From: Candidatus Latescibacterota bacterium
GTDB taxonomy: Bacteria; Latescibacterota; UBA2968
NCBI GenBank assembly: GCA_022823725.1
Contig: JAJEHL010000005.1
Location: forward strand, 42,648-106,647
Reading direction: 5' to 3'
DNA length: 64,000 bases
Part shown: positions 35,051 through 43,026 of the stretch, piece by piece
Numbering within the stretch: the stretch's first letter is position 1
How the letters are laid out: every line of letters starts with the position of its first letter
Position numbers and translations under genes: made by a program
Notes under the pieces: model-generated
What the model was told of the DNA's origin: nothing
Databases searched by the model: none
What the model saw: the letters and a program-made list of their open reading frames with translations, nothing else

Positions 35051-35932
35051 ATGCAAAAAGAGAATCAGCCATTGGCAGAGGTATTCGGCCATCTGCCGAC
35101 AGATTTTAGTTCGAAAGCAATACGCTATCGAAGGAACAAACTTTGCCCTTTTAATAATCAAATTCCCAACTGCACTAAGGACAAGGCAAGGGATCCACTT
35201 GGGGTCTGTAGCATTCACTACAGAGAAGATGCTGTTATCACCTGTCCCGTTCGATTTAGAGAAGATTGGCTTGTTGCTGATGATGCCGCGGATTTCTTCT
35301 TTTCTGAAGGAGCCACATGGACTTCATTGACCGAAGTAAGATTGGTCGATTTTGAGGGTAAATCCGCTGGCAATATTGATGTAGTATTGGTTGCTTATGA
35401 CCGCGATGGAAGAGTGTACGACTTTGGCTCTTTAGAAATTCAGGCTGTTTATATTTCCGGAAACGTGAGAAATCCATTTACCCATTATATGTCGGATTGT
35501 GAGGCGAATGCCGCAATGAACTGGACGCGCCAACCTAACTACCCTCGTCCCGATTTTCTCTCATCTTCTCGAAAGCGTTTAGCTCCGCAGCTTATGTTTA
35601 AGGGAGGTATTCTCCATGCGTGGAATAAGAAAATGGCGGTGGCTTTGGACAGTGCTTTCTACAATACGCTTCCCGATCTCACAGAGGTACCAAAATCTGA
35701 GGCAGAAGTAGCCTGGCTTGTGTACGACCTTGTTCTCGATGCTAATGCCACCCGATATGAGTTAACAAGGACCAAAGTCGTTTATACAAAATTCTCAGAG
35801 GCGTTGAACGCGATAACCCGCCCGAAAGTTGGGAGAATTGAAGATTTCATGAAATTACTTCAGTCAAAGGTAGATGAGAAACAGGAATTGCCACCAACGA
35901 ATAAAATTATTGAAAATCCATTTGAAGGCTAA
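35051..35932 (+). CDS. NotI-like type II restriction endonuclease
   Basis: 293 residues. The N-terminal part has a Cys-rich metal-site pattern: Cys32 (LCPFNN), Cys41 (PNCTK), Cys53 (GVCSIHY) and Cys65. This is like the iron-binding Cys4 site of NotI. The PD-(D/E)xK-type core shows Asp110 (GNIDVVLV) and E129-I-Q131 (GSLEIQAVYISG), corresponding to the D...ExQ active site of NotI. It is followed directly by a DNA adenine methylase. Base composition is more AT-rich than neighbours and codon use is less G/C-ending, suggesting lateral transfer. Recognition sequence unknown. The ATG follows AAAGAAAAG. Confidence 0.8.
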   Translation: MQKENQPLAEVFGHLPTDFSSKAIRYRRNKLCPFNNQIPNCTKDKARDPLGVCSIHYREDAVITCPVRFREDWLVADDAADFFFSEGATWTSLTEVRLVDFEGKSAGNIDVVLVAYDRDGRVYDFGSLEIQAVYISGNVRNPFTHYMSDCEANAAMNWTRQPNYPRPDFLSSSRKRLAPQLMFKGGILHAWNKKMAVALDSAFYNTLPDLTEVPKSEAEVAWLVYDLVLDANATRYELTRTKVVYTKFSEALNAITRPKVGRIEDFMKLLQSKVDEKQELPPTNKIIENPFEG

Positions 35933-35936
35933 TCAC

Positions 35937-36863
35937 ATGCAAAAATTGCTATTTAGTGATAAAGAAGAACCCTTAAAGGCCGTTAACGTCGCCTCGGTTC
36001 CTCAGCGCAGTCCATTTAGGTATCCCGGTGGTAAGACATGGTTTGTGCCTCGTCTTCGAGAATGGCTTATCTCGCAACCAAAACGCCCCAAGCTCATAGT
36101 TGAGCCTTTTGCTGGAGGCGGTATTGTTTCTTTAACAGCAATATTTGAGAACTTAGTTGAAGCTGCGTTGATGGTTGAACTCGATGAGGATGTCGCAGTT
36201 GTATGGCAGACGATTATTGATGGTGATGCAGAATGGCTCGCCTCAAGGATACTAAACTTTGAAATGTCGAGAGAAAACGCTATTAAAGAGATCAATGCGA
36301 ATAGGAGTTTAACCAAAGAAAAAGCATTTCAAACTATTATAAAAAACCGCACGTTTCACAGTGGGATTTTGGCAGCAGGAGCCGGATTTCTGAAGAATGG
36401 CGAATCGGGCAAAGGTGTTCTCTCTCGCTGGTATCCCACCACGCTTGCCAAGCGTCTGAGAGCTATTAACCTGATGCGAGATAAATTGCGTTTCGAACAT
36501 GGTGATGCGTTTAGGGCATTAGAACGATATAAAGATGATGAAGATGTGGTATTTTTTATTGATCCCCCTTATACTGCTGGTGGCAAGAAAGCAGGAAGTC
36601 GTCTTTATACGCACTTTGAATTGGACCACGAAGCTCTTTTTGCGGCATGTGAAAAATTAAAAGGCGACTTTATAATGACTTATGACAATGCAGAAGAAGT
36701 TAAAAAACTTGCTCGAAAGCATCATTTCATGGCTAAGCCTATACCTATGAAGAATACACATCACGCGGCAATGACAGAGCTTGTTATTGGAAGGGACCTA
36801 TCGTGGATGCGTGGTATTGATAGAGTATTGGAGAATCAAAAGGAATACAAAACGAGTAATTAG
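35937..36863 (+). CDS. D12-class adenine-specific DNA methyltransferase (Dam-like)
   Basis: 308-residue N6-adenine methylase of the alpha/D12 class. The order is FRYPGGKTWFVPRL at the N-terminus (class-typical), SAM-binding VEPFAGGGIVS (~56-65), and catalytic D209-P-P-Y (FIDPPYTAGGKK). It should protect host sites from the NotI-like nuclease encoded 4 bp upstream. The ATG 35937 lies just past the endonuclease stop with GAAGG upstream; the frame is open further, but that would overlap the nuclease by 59 bp. It is AT-rich like its partner. No specificity subunit or vsr is present. Confidence 0.9.
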   Translation: MQKLLFSDKEEPLKAVNVASVPQRSPFRYPGGKTWFVPRLREWLISQPKRPKLIVEPFAGGGIVSLTAIFENLVEAALMVELDEDVAVVWQTIIDGDAEWLASRILNFEMSRENAIKEINANRSLTKEKAFQTIIKNRTFHSGILAAGAGFLKNGESGKGVLSRWYPTTLAKRLRAINLMRDKLRFEHGDAFRALERYKDDEDVVFFIDPPYTAGGKKAGSRLYTHFELDHEALFAACEKLKGDFIMTYDNAEEVKKLARKHHFMAKPIPMKNTHHAAMTELVIGRDLSWMRGIDRVLENQKEYKTSN

Positions 36864-36878
36864 ACAGGAGGAGGTTTT

Positions 36879-37523
36879 ATGAATACAAATTTATCTCGCG
36901 AGGTCGTTTTTTCAGATGACGCGGCAATGGGGCGAGCGGGGATGTCCAGGCGCGATTTTATCAAAGGGATTATTGCCACTGGTGCTTCTATTTCTGCGAT
37001 GGGATATGTGTTTGGGGGCTGTGCGGGTGATATGGGTAGCGCGCCGGGCGCGGTTGAGCGGCTCATTTCTCTCAACGTAAATGGTCGCGTGCGCCGCGTT
37101 GATGTTTTGCCGCAGGAAACGCTGGCGATGACGTTGCGGTATAAGCTGGGGCTTACGGGGACCAAGCTGGGATGCGACCGAGGGGAATGCGGTGCGTGTA
37201 CAGTGCTGGTTGACGATGTGGCGATGTATTCGTGTTCGACTTTGACCCATCGCGTGCGAGGCCGTTCGGTTGTGACTGTTGAGGGTCTTGAAGGTGAAGA
37301 CGGCGCATTGCATCCGGTTCAGCGGGCATTTATTGAAGAACTGGGCCCCCAGTGCGGATTTTGCACGCCGGGCCAGGTGATGTCTGCGGTGGCATTGCTC
37401 GAGATCAATCCGAATCCAACCCGCGAAGAAGCGAGGATTGCCATGTCTGGAAATCTTTGTCGCTGTGGTGCTTACGATAATTATCTAAACTCGGTGATGC
37501 GCGCAGCAAAGGAGGCTTCTTAA
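36879..37523 (+). CDS. Tat-exported 2Fe-2S subunit of molybdenum hydroxylase (PaoA-like)
   Basis: 214 residues. A twin-arginine signal S23-R-R-D-F-I-K is followed by a hydrophobic stretch and GGC48, which could also be a lipobox. The plant-type 2Fe-2S domain has Cys99, 104, 107 and 119; the helical second cluster domain has Cys159, 162, 194 and 196. This is the small electron-transfer subunit of a xanthine-oxidase-family enzyme. The Tat signal and the partner with an extra Fe-S site match the E. coli periplasmic aldehyde oxidoreductase PaoABC. GGAGGAGG precedes the ATG. It is first of six adjacent genes to 42088. Confidence 0.9.
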   Translation: MNTNLSREVVFSDDAAMGRAGMSRRDFIKGIIATGASISAMGYVFGGCAGDMGSAPGAVERLISLNVNGRVRRVDVLPQETLAMTLRYKLGLTGTKLGCDRGECGACTVLVDDVAMYSCSTLTHRVRGRSVVTVEGLEGEDGALHPVQRAFIEELGPQCGFCTPGQVMSAVALLEINPNPTREEARIAMSGNLCRCGAYDNYLNSVMRAAKEAS

Positions 37524-39920
37524 ATGGCATATCAATTGATTGGCAAGAATTTTACGCCGCCAGATGTGGCGGCGAAGGTTACGGGTAAGGCGAAATACGC
37601 CGAGGATTTTCGCGCAGAGGGCATGGTATTTTGTCGTTTGCTTTTAAGTACAATGCCCCGTGCGCGCGTTCGCAATATCGATGTGTCTGAAGCGATGAAG
37701 ATGAAGGGTGTTGTGGGTATTTTGACGGCTGATGATGTGCCCGAGCAAAACGCGCCGAACAATCCCATTTTGACAAATAATCCCCATTATGTGGGAGACC
37801 CGATTCTGGCGGTTGCCGCGCTCGACGAACAGACGGCACAGGATGCGATTGACAAAATTGCGATTGATTATGAGCCCCTGCCTTTTACGCTTGATCCCCT
37901 GGAGAGTCTTTATCCCGGTGGGACAAATGCCCGAGAAGATGGCAATATTCGCAACCGGCGTTCGGGAAGCGAGACAATCAAATGGACCGCTGGAGATTTT
38001 GTGGAAAAGGATGTGTGTCCGACGGGCAAACCCGCAACTGAGTGGTCTTATGGCGAGGTTGATCAGGGATTTGAAAATGCGAAACTGATCGTGGATGAAA
38101 GCTTTGTTACAGCAAATAATCCGCATCATTCGATGGAACCGCGATCGTGCATGGCTTTATGGCAAAACGGCAAGTGCTTTGTGTATGGCGCAACGCAAAG
38201 CCAGAGTCGTCCCACGCGCGACCTGGCCCGTCTCCTGGATATGGATTCTGAAGATCTGGTTTATATCGCGGAATACTGCGGAGGAGGTTTTGGGTCCAAA
38301 GGCACGGCGTATCCCGTGATGGCTATTCCGCCGCTTATGTCCAAAAAAGTTGGGCGCCCCGTGATGATGCGTATCAGTCGCGCGGAAGAGTATTTTATCG
38401 GGTCTGCGCGTCACGGGTTTCAGGGGCGAATTAGAATTGGTTTTCTCGGCAATGGGCGGATCAGTGCGCTGGATATGTACATAATTCAGGAGAATGGCGC
38501 CTATCGCGGCGGCGGTGATTGGACTGCTGCTGGCGATGCGGTTTCGCTGGTTTATACGCCCCAGGCCATGCGTTTTCGGGGTATTCCCGTATATACGAAT
38601 ACGCCAATTAGAGGGGCACAGCGAGGTCCCGGGCAAAATCAGATCGCCTGTGTGGTCGAACCTTTGCTCGACAAGGCCGCCGAGGAATTGGGCCTCGATC
38701 AGCTGGCGGTTCGGCGCATCAATGCACCTGATAACGATTCGAAATACGGACGCAGGCAGGGACCTGTTACGAGTGTTTATATGCGCGAGGCACTGGACAA
38801 AGGCGACGAGGCTTTTGATTGGGCGGGAAAAAAGCAAAAAAGCCGTCAGAAGAGTGGCTCAAAGGTTATTGGTGTGGGGATTGGGCAGGCTTATCACGCG
38901 GCGGGTTCAAATGGTTATGATGGCCTGGTGCGCCTGACGCCAGAGGGTAAGTTGCACATTCATTCTGGCGTTGGCAACCTCGGTACATTTTCACACACTG
39001 CAACGTCTCGCGTAGCCGCCGAAGTACTGACGTGTAAATGGGAAAACTGCGTGATAGAGCGGGGCGATTCTCGTCGCCATTTGCCGTGGAACCACGCACA
39101 GTGGGGGAGCAATACCTCGTTTACGATGACGCGCACGAATTATGTTGCGGCGATGGATGCAAAAAACAAGTTGCTGGAGATTACAGCAAAGGACCTGGGC
39201 GGCTCTCCCGACGATTACGATCTGTCCGATGAGCGTGTCGTGCATAAGACGGACAAATCCAAAAGCCTGGGATTTGCAGATGCGGCAAAACGAGCAATAG
39301 AACTGGGAGGCAAGTACGACGGGCATGAAGCCCCTGAAGATATCCATGACATGACAAAAGCCTCAGTAGCTGGGCTTGCGGGCACGGGTTTGATCGGTGT
39401 TGCGAAAGATAATCTAAAGCGCGAGGGCGTTGTGCCGGCCATGGCGGTTGGATTTATCGAGATTGAACTGGATCTGGAGACCGGCAAGTACGAAATTCTG
39501 GATTATGTGGGAGTAGCAGAATGCGGTACGGTACTGCATCCGCAGGGGCTGGAGACGCAGATCAAAGGCGGCGCAGTTATGGGATTTGGTCTGGCTGCGC
39601 TGGAGCGGTACGTGTACGATCCGCAAAACGGCCTTCCCGCAAATATGGGACTTTATCAGTGCAAGCCGCCGTCTTATCTCGATGTTCCTTCTGAGATGAA
39701 GACCGAGGTGGTCGATATCGCGGATCCCCAAAATCCAGTTGGTGCTAAGGGAATTGGCGAGCCTGTGCAGGGTTGTGCTGCTGCCGCGCTTTTGTGCGCG
39801 ATTTCAGATGCGCTGGACGGGCATTATTTTAATCGCATGCCAGTGACGACCGATCATATTGTCAATGCAGCCGCAGGACGCGAACAGTCTTATAAGGTGC
39901 TGCAAGTGAATACGGTATGA
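37524..39920 (+). CDS. Molybdopterin-binding catalytic subunit of xanthine-oxidase-family enzyme (PaoC-like)
   Basis: 798-residue large subunit binding Mo-molybdopterin (cytosine dinucleotide type likely). Landmarks are VTGKAKYAEDF at the N-terminus, EYCGGGFGSKG, GAQRGPGQNQIACVVEPLLD in the substrate/cofactor region, and GAKGIGEPVQGCAA with the catalytic Glu of the G-x-G-E motif. It has no signal peptide, as expected if it crosses the membrane bound to the Tat-carrying small subunit. The reaction is probably aldehyde to carboxylate; it lacks a CO-dehydrogenase AYRCSFR loop. It starts on the base after the small-subunit stop, with AAAGGAGG inside that gene. Confidence 0.9.
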   Translation: MAYQLIGKNFTPPDVAAKVTGKAKYAEDFRAEGMVFCRLLLSTMPRARVRNIDVSEAMKMKGVVGILTADDVPEQNAPNNPILTNNPHYVGDPILAVAALDEQTAQDAIDKIAIDYEPLPFTLDPLESLYPGGTNAREDGNIRNRRSGSETIKWTAGDFVEKDVCPTGKPATEWSYGEVDQGFENAKLIVDESFVTANNPHHSMEPRSCMALWQNGKCFVYGATQSQSRPTRDLARLLDMDSEDLVYIAEYCGGGFGSKGTAYPVMAIPPLMSKKVGRPVMMRISRAEEYFIGSARHGFQGRIRIGFLGNGRISALDMYIIQENGAYRGGGDWTAAGDAVSLVYTPQAMRFRGIPVYTNTPIRGAQRGPGQNQIACVVEPLLDKAAEELGLDQLAVRRINAPDNDSKYGRRQGPVTSVYMREALDKGDEAFDWAGKKQKSRQKSGSKVIGVGIGQAYHAAGSNGYDGLVRLTPEGKLHIHSGVGNLGTFSHTATSRVAAEVLTCKWENCVIERGDSRRHLPWNHAQWGSNTSFTMTRTNYVAAMDAKNKLLEITAKDLGGSPDDYDLSDERVVHKTDKSKSLGFADAAKRAIELGGKYDGHEAPEDIHDMTKASVAGLAGTGLIGVAKDNLKREGVVPAMAVGFIEIELDLETGKYEILDYVGVAECGTVLHPQGLETQIKGGAVMGFGLAALERYVYDPQNGLPANMGLYQCKPPSYLDVPSEMKTEVVDIADPQNPVGAKGIGEPVQGCAAAALLCAISDALDGHYFNRMPVTTDHIVNAAAGREQSYKVLQVNTV

Positions 39921-39935
39921 GTAGGGGGAAATAAG

Positions 39936-40925
39936 ATGCTCAGAGATATGATGGCTAATTTTGAGTTGTATCAGCCCACGGCGATAGATCACGCGCTGAA
40001 TTTAATGAATCGCTATGGCGATGACGGTTGGGTTCTGGCAGGTGGTCAGGATAGTTTTGACTGGTTTAAGGACCGCGCCAAGAAGCCCAGAGCAGTTATC
40101 GATATTAACGGTATTGATGATTTGCATGGAATACGAGAAACAGCCGATGGGATTGAGATTGGCGCGCTGACCACGCTGACGGAGATTGAGACAAGTGCGC
40201 TGATTAAAGAGAAATACGGCGTGTTGGCCGATGCTGCGCGGCATGTTGCAAGCCCACAAATTCGCAATGCGGGAACGATTGGGGGCAATGTCTGTCAGGA
40301 TACGCGGTGCTGGTATTATCGGTACGGTCTGGATTGTTATCGCGCGGGTGGGAATACATGTTATGCCGATACGCCCGAGGGAATTGACCGCGAACATTGT
40401 CTTTTCGGGGCGGATCGTTGTATTGCCGTGTCGCCTTCAGATACTGCACCCGCACTTGTTGCCCTCGATGCGCGTATGGTCGTTGTAAATGGTGATGGGG
40501 AAAAAGAGGTGCAGGCAGAGGATTTTTTCATCGGCCCAGATGTGGATATTATGCGCATGACGATTTTGCAACCGGGTGATTTGCTCAAGTCGATTGTGAT
40601 TCCCAACACCTGGGCAGGTGCGCGTTTTTATTTTGAAAAGGTAGCCGAAAGGAACACGTGGGATTTCGCGCTGGTCAATATTGCCGCTGCGATGAAGGTA
40701 GATAACAATGCGATTTCCGATATCCGAATAGCATGCGGCGGTGTTGCCTGTGTGCCGCTGCGCTTAACAGTTGTGGAAGAGGTGGTCAAGGGGAGTCCCC
40801 CAAATGGCGCGTCTGCCGATCTCGCTGCGAGTGCGGCAACCCGGGGCGCCACGCCGCTGAATTACAATGGGTTTAAAATTCCCCTTATGGAAAGTCTGGT
40901 CAAACGGGCAATACGAGAGAGTTGA
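39936..40925 (+). CDS. FAD-binding subunit with extra Cys cluster (PaoB/HcrB-like)
   Basis: 329 residues. FAD motifs are WVLAGGQDSF (~33-42) and NAGTIGGNVC (111-120). Six Cys follow between 120 and 162 (120, 125, 134, 142, 155, 162) in the region QDTRCWYYRYGLDCY to DRCIAVSPSDTAPAL. In PaoB and 4-hydroxybenzoyl-CoA reductase beta subunits a comparable insertion holds a [4Fe-4S] cluster, so one is expected here. It links the 2Fe-2S clusters to an external electron acceptor. Its stop codon overlaps the start of the next small gene by one base (TGATG). Confidence 0.88.
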   Translation: MLRDMMANFELYQPTAIDHALNLMNRYGDDGWVLAGGQDSFDWFKDRAKKPRAVIDINGIDDLHGIRETADGIEIGALTTLTEIETSALIKEKYGVLADAARHVASPQIRNAGTIGGNVCQDTRCWYYRYGLDCYRAGGNTCYADTPEGIDREHCLFGADRCIAVSPSDTAPALVALDARMVVVNGDGEKEVQAEDFFIGPDVDIMRMTILQPGDLLKSIVIPNTWAGARFYFEKVAERNTWDFALVNIAAAMKVDNNAISDIRIACGGVACVPLRLTVVEEVVKGSPPNGASADLAASAATRGATPLNYNGFKIPLMESLVKRAIRES

Positions 40926-41080
40926 TGGATATTTTTCGATATACCAGCGATGCCTGGGGACAGCGGGTTTTAGAAGGTCTTTCTTGGGATTTGATCGGGT
41001 ATTTTGCAGTCGCAGGCATTGTGTTTATTGTTTTGCATGCGGGTTATATGCACTTTTTTGTGAAAAAAAACGGGCAATGA
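40925..41080 (+). CDS. 51-residue single-pass membrane protein in Mo-hydroxylase operon
   Basis: An ATG at 40925 overlaps the FAD-subunit stop by one base, and the TGA overlaps the cytochrome b start as ATGA. The protein begins MDIFRYTSDAWGQRV, has one hydrophobic helix (LIGYFAVAGIVFIVLHAGYM) and ends in a basic tail, FFVKKNGQ. Overlap on both sides strongly supports translation. It may be a small anchoring or assembly subunit of the membrane cytochrome; I recognise no family. Confidence 0.75.
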   Translation: MDIFRYTSDAWGQRVLEGLSWDLIGYFAVAGIVFIVLHAGYMHFFVKKNGQ

Positions 41081-41700
41081 ATACTCGGCTGAGACATACT
41101 CTCGCTACCCGAATCAATCACTGGTTGATGGCGGCGTGTATGATTGCCCTGTTGTTGACTGGTTTTTTGCCGATTTTGGGGATCAAGTTTGCGTGGGTGA
41201 CGCTGCACTGGGTTTCTGGGGTGATTTTTACTGCTTCTGTTTTGTTTCACATTATTTACGCCCTGACCCGACAAGACTGGCGGTCTATGTGGATTGCGCG
41301 AGGAGAATTTGCAGATGTTCTTTCCTCGCTGTCGGGTTCGATCAAGGCTTTGAAAGTGTCCCCCGGCAAATACTGGCTGATGCAAAAGGTTTATCACCAT
41401 GTCGTGGCGATTATGAGCCTGATTGCCTGTGTGACGGGTATTTTGATGTTGCTTAAAATTGATTCGCCTTTCTGGACGCGCGATCCTTATGTTTTTTCAG
41501 GCGAGAGTTGGGGGATTATTTATGTTTTACACGATTTTTCGGGTCTGTGTTTTATTCCACTGATTATGATGCACGTTTATTTTGCAATACGGCCGGAAAA
41601 ACTTTTTTATACGCGATCGATGATTAAAGGATGGATTACAGACGAGGAATATCGCACACATCACGACCCGGATAAGTGGGTTGCAAAAAGAAAGGGCTGA
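41077..41700 (+). CDS. Membrane cytochrome b (formate-dehydrogenase-gamma/DUF4405-like)
   Basis: 207 residues with four membrane helices: ~17-37 (MAACMIALLLTGFLPILG), ~40-62, ~105-128 and ~150-170. Candidate haem-ligand His residues are in ATRINHWLM, TLHWVSG, VLFHIIY, YHHVVAIM and IMMHVYF. It is likely a di-haem b cytochrome that passes electrons from the periplasmic Mo enzyme to the quinone pool. The frame is open back to 40867, but the ATG at 41077 overlaps the upstream small gene as ATGA. This partner is not part of E. coli PaoABC. Confidence 0.82.
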   Translation: MNTRLRHTLATRINHWLMAACMIALLLTGFLPILGIKFAWVTLHWVSGVIFTASVLFHIIYALTRQDWRSMWIARGEFADVLSSLSGSIKALKVSPGKYWLMQKVYHHVVAIMSLIACVTGILMLLKIDSPFWTRDPYVFSGESWGIIYVLHDFSGLCFIPLIMMHVYFAIRPEKLFYTRSMIKGWITDEEYRTHHDPDKWVAKRKG

Positions 41701-41707
41701 TCAACTC

Positions 41708-42088
41708 ATGGCAGATGTTTTCTCAGAGTGGGCGCAACATATTGAAACGATAGAGTCGGGCTATGAATTGATGCTGGCTTATGCCGCACAGGGTATAGAA
41801 GGAGATGACGCGCCAGATTCTCAGATACGACACGCGCTAAAAGAGATGAATAATGCGCTCAATCACCTGGGAGAATCTGCAGCGCGTATCGCAGGAGAAA
41901 AGGGTCTTGCGGATTATCGAGATTTTTTGGACGAGATGAATGCCGATGCGAAAAGAGCACGGGCGGGCATTAACCTCGTGCTGGGCAAGCCCACCATCAG
42001 TTCCCAGTTGATCGACAACTTAAATGCCTCTATCCATTTGCGCGCACTATTGACCGATCTGTTTCTGATCGATGAGGCTTTGAAATGA
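41708..42088 (+). CDS. Small helical protein of unknown function, end of Mo-hydroxylase operon
   Basis: 126 residues, almost entirely amphipathic helix (SEWAQHIETIESGYELML, LKEMNNALNHLGESAARI), with no signal, no Cys motif and no membrane segment. The ATG 41708 lies 7 bp after the cytochrome stop, with AAAGGG upstream; a TTG at 41681 is also in frame but overlaps. By position it could be a maturation or assembly helper for the enzyme, but the XdhC/PaoD chaperone motif is not present. Confidence 0.65.
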   Translation: MADVFSEWAQHIETIESGYELMLAYAAQGIEGDDAPDSQIRHALKEMNNALNHLGESAARIAGEKGLADYRDFLDEMNADAKRARAGINLVLGKPTISSQLIDNLNASIHLRALLTDLFLIDEALK

Positions 42089-42113
42089 AATTGTAGATTT
42101 TATGTTTTGTATC

Positions 42114-42146
42114 AAAAGGTCGTGAATATGACTCACGACCTTTTTT
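42114..42146. terminator. Bidirectional intrinsic terminator
   Basis: AAAAGGTCGTGA pairs with TCACGACCTTTT around the loop ATATGAC, with further T on the right and A on the left. It lies between the Mo-hydroxylase operon and the convergent phnX gene. Confidence 0.88.
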
Positions 42147-42167
42147 GATAGCAATGAGTATTGCGTC

Positions 42168-42998
42168 TCAAGGACACTCGCCGCGTGTGAGTCTGCTCTG
42201 GATGTCGTCTAATACAACCGGCACATCCCAGATACCATCGACGACATAGTGTGCGCCAGACTGATGCATGCGCTGATATACAGCCTCGAGTTGTGTTTGC
42301 AACGCGTCGGGATCAAGGCGGTTGATTTCTTCTTCGTTTAGGCCGATTTCATTTCCCGTTTTTGCAAGTCCAATAGTCCACATGCCTGCATTGAGACCCT
42401 CTTCGATGCCGGGGATCGTGTCATCGACTTTGACACAGGCTGCAAAGGGGTACACGCCCAGTTGCATGGCATTTTGTACACACATCCACGGTGCTGGGCG
42501 GCCTTCGGGAACGTCGGTTGCACATACAGTTGCATCGGGTTCGTAACCACGCTTTTTGGCTTCTTCCTGCAAGAGTGCCATCATTTCACCTGTATATCCG
42601 GTGGTTGATCCTATTTTTAATCCGCGCTTGCGAAACTCGGCAACAGCTTCCAGTGTACCGGGAATCAAGTCGGCGTATTCAGCCAGACAACTCAGTTGCA
42701 AGGGCACAAATGCTTCAAACATCTCATCGATATCCGATTCTTGCGGTGGTCGATTGTAGGTCTCTTCCCAGCGCTGGTGTACAGATTCGATTTGAGATAT
42801 TTTGCGGATGTGGACTTTTTTATGCGCCCCCATTGGCGCACGCGCCTCGGTCATGCTGATGGGTACTCCCATGCGTTCGTACACCTGGCGAAAGACCACA
42901 GCAGGCGCGTAACATCCGTAATCCATTGTGGTTCCCGCCCAATCTAATAAAATGGCTTTTAGTTCACCTCGGTATGTACGTCGAAAATTAAAATCCAT
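42168..42998 (-). CDS. phnX: Phosphonoacetaldehyde hydrolase
   Basis: 276-residue HAD-superfamily enzyme that cleaves phosphonoacetaldehyde to acetaldehyde and phosphate through a Lys Schiff base. The Asp nucleophile is Asp19 in LLDWAGTTMDYG. The PhnX-specific Schiff-base Lys is Lys60 in the cap sequence MGAHKKVHI (family M-G-x-x-K). KIGSTTGYTGEMM and CVKVDDTIPGIEEGLNAGMWTIG complete the family pattern. Its usual partner PhnW is not seen. It is divergent from an iron-type alcohol dehydrogenase with only 28 bp between the starts. AAAGGACAG precedes the ATG. Confidence 0.93.
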   Translation of the reverse strand: MDFNFRRTYRGELKAILLDWAGTTMDYGCYAPAVVFRQVYERMGVPISMTEARAPMGAHKKVHIRKISQIESVHQRWEETYNRPPQESDIDEMFEAFVPLQLSCLAEYADLIPGTLEAVAEFRKRGLKIGSTTGYTGEMMALLQEEAKKRGYEPDATVCATDVPEGRPAPWMCVQNAMQLGVYPFAACVKVDDTIPGIEEGLNAGMWTIGLAKTGNEIGLNEEEINRLDPDALQTQLEAVYQRMHQSGAHYVVDGIWDVPVVLDDIQSRLTRGECP

Positions 42999-43026
42999 TT
43001 TCTGTCCTTTCTGATTTAGTAAAAAA

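Noticed and set aside
41681..41707. TTG start overlapping the cytochrome b gene
   Set aside because: The ATG at 41708 avoids a 20-bp overlap and has an AAAGGG upstream.
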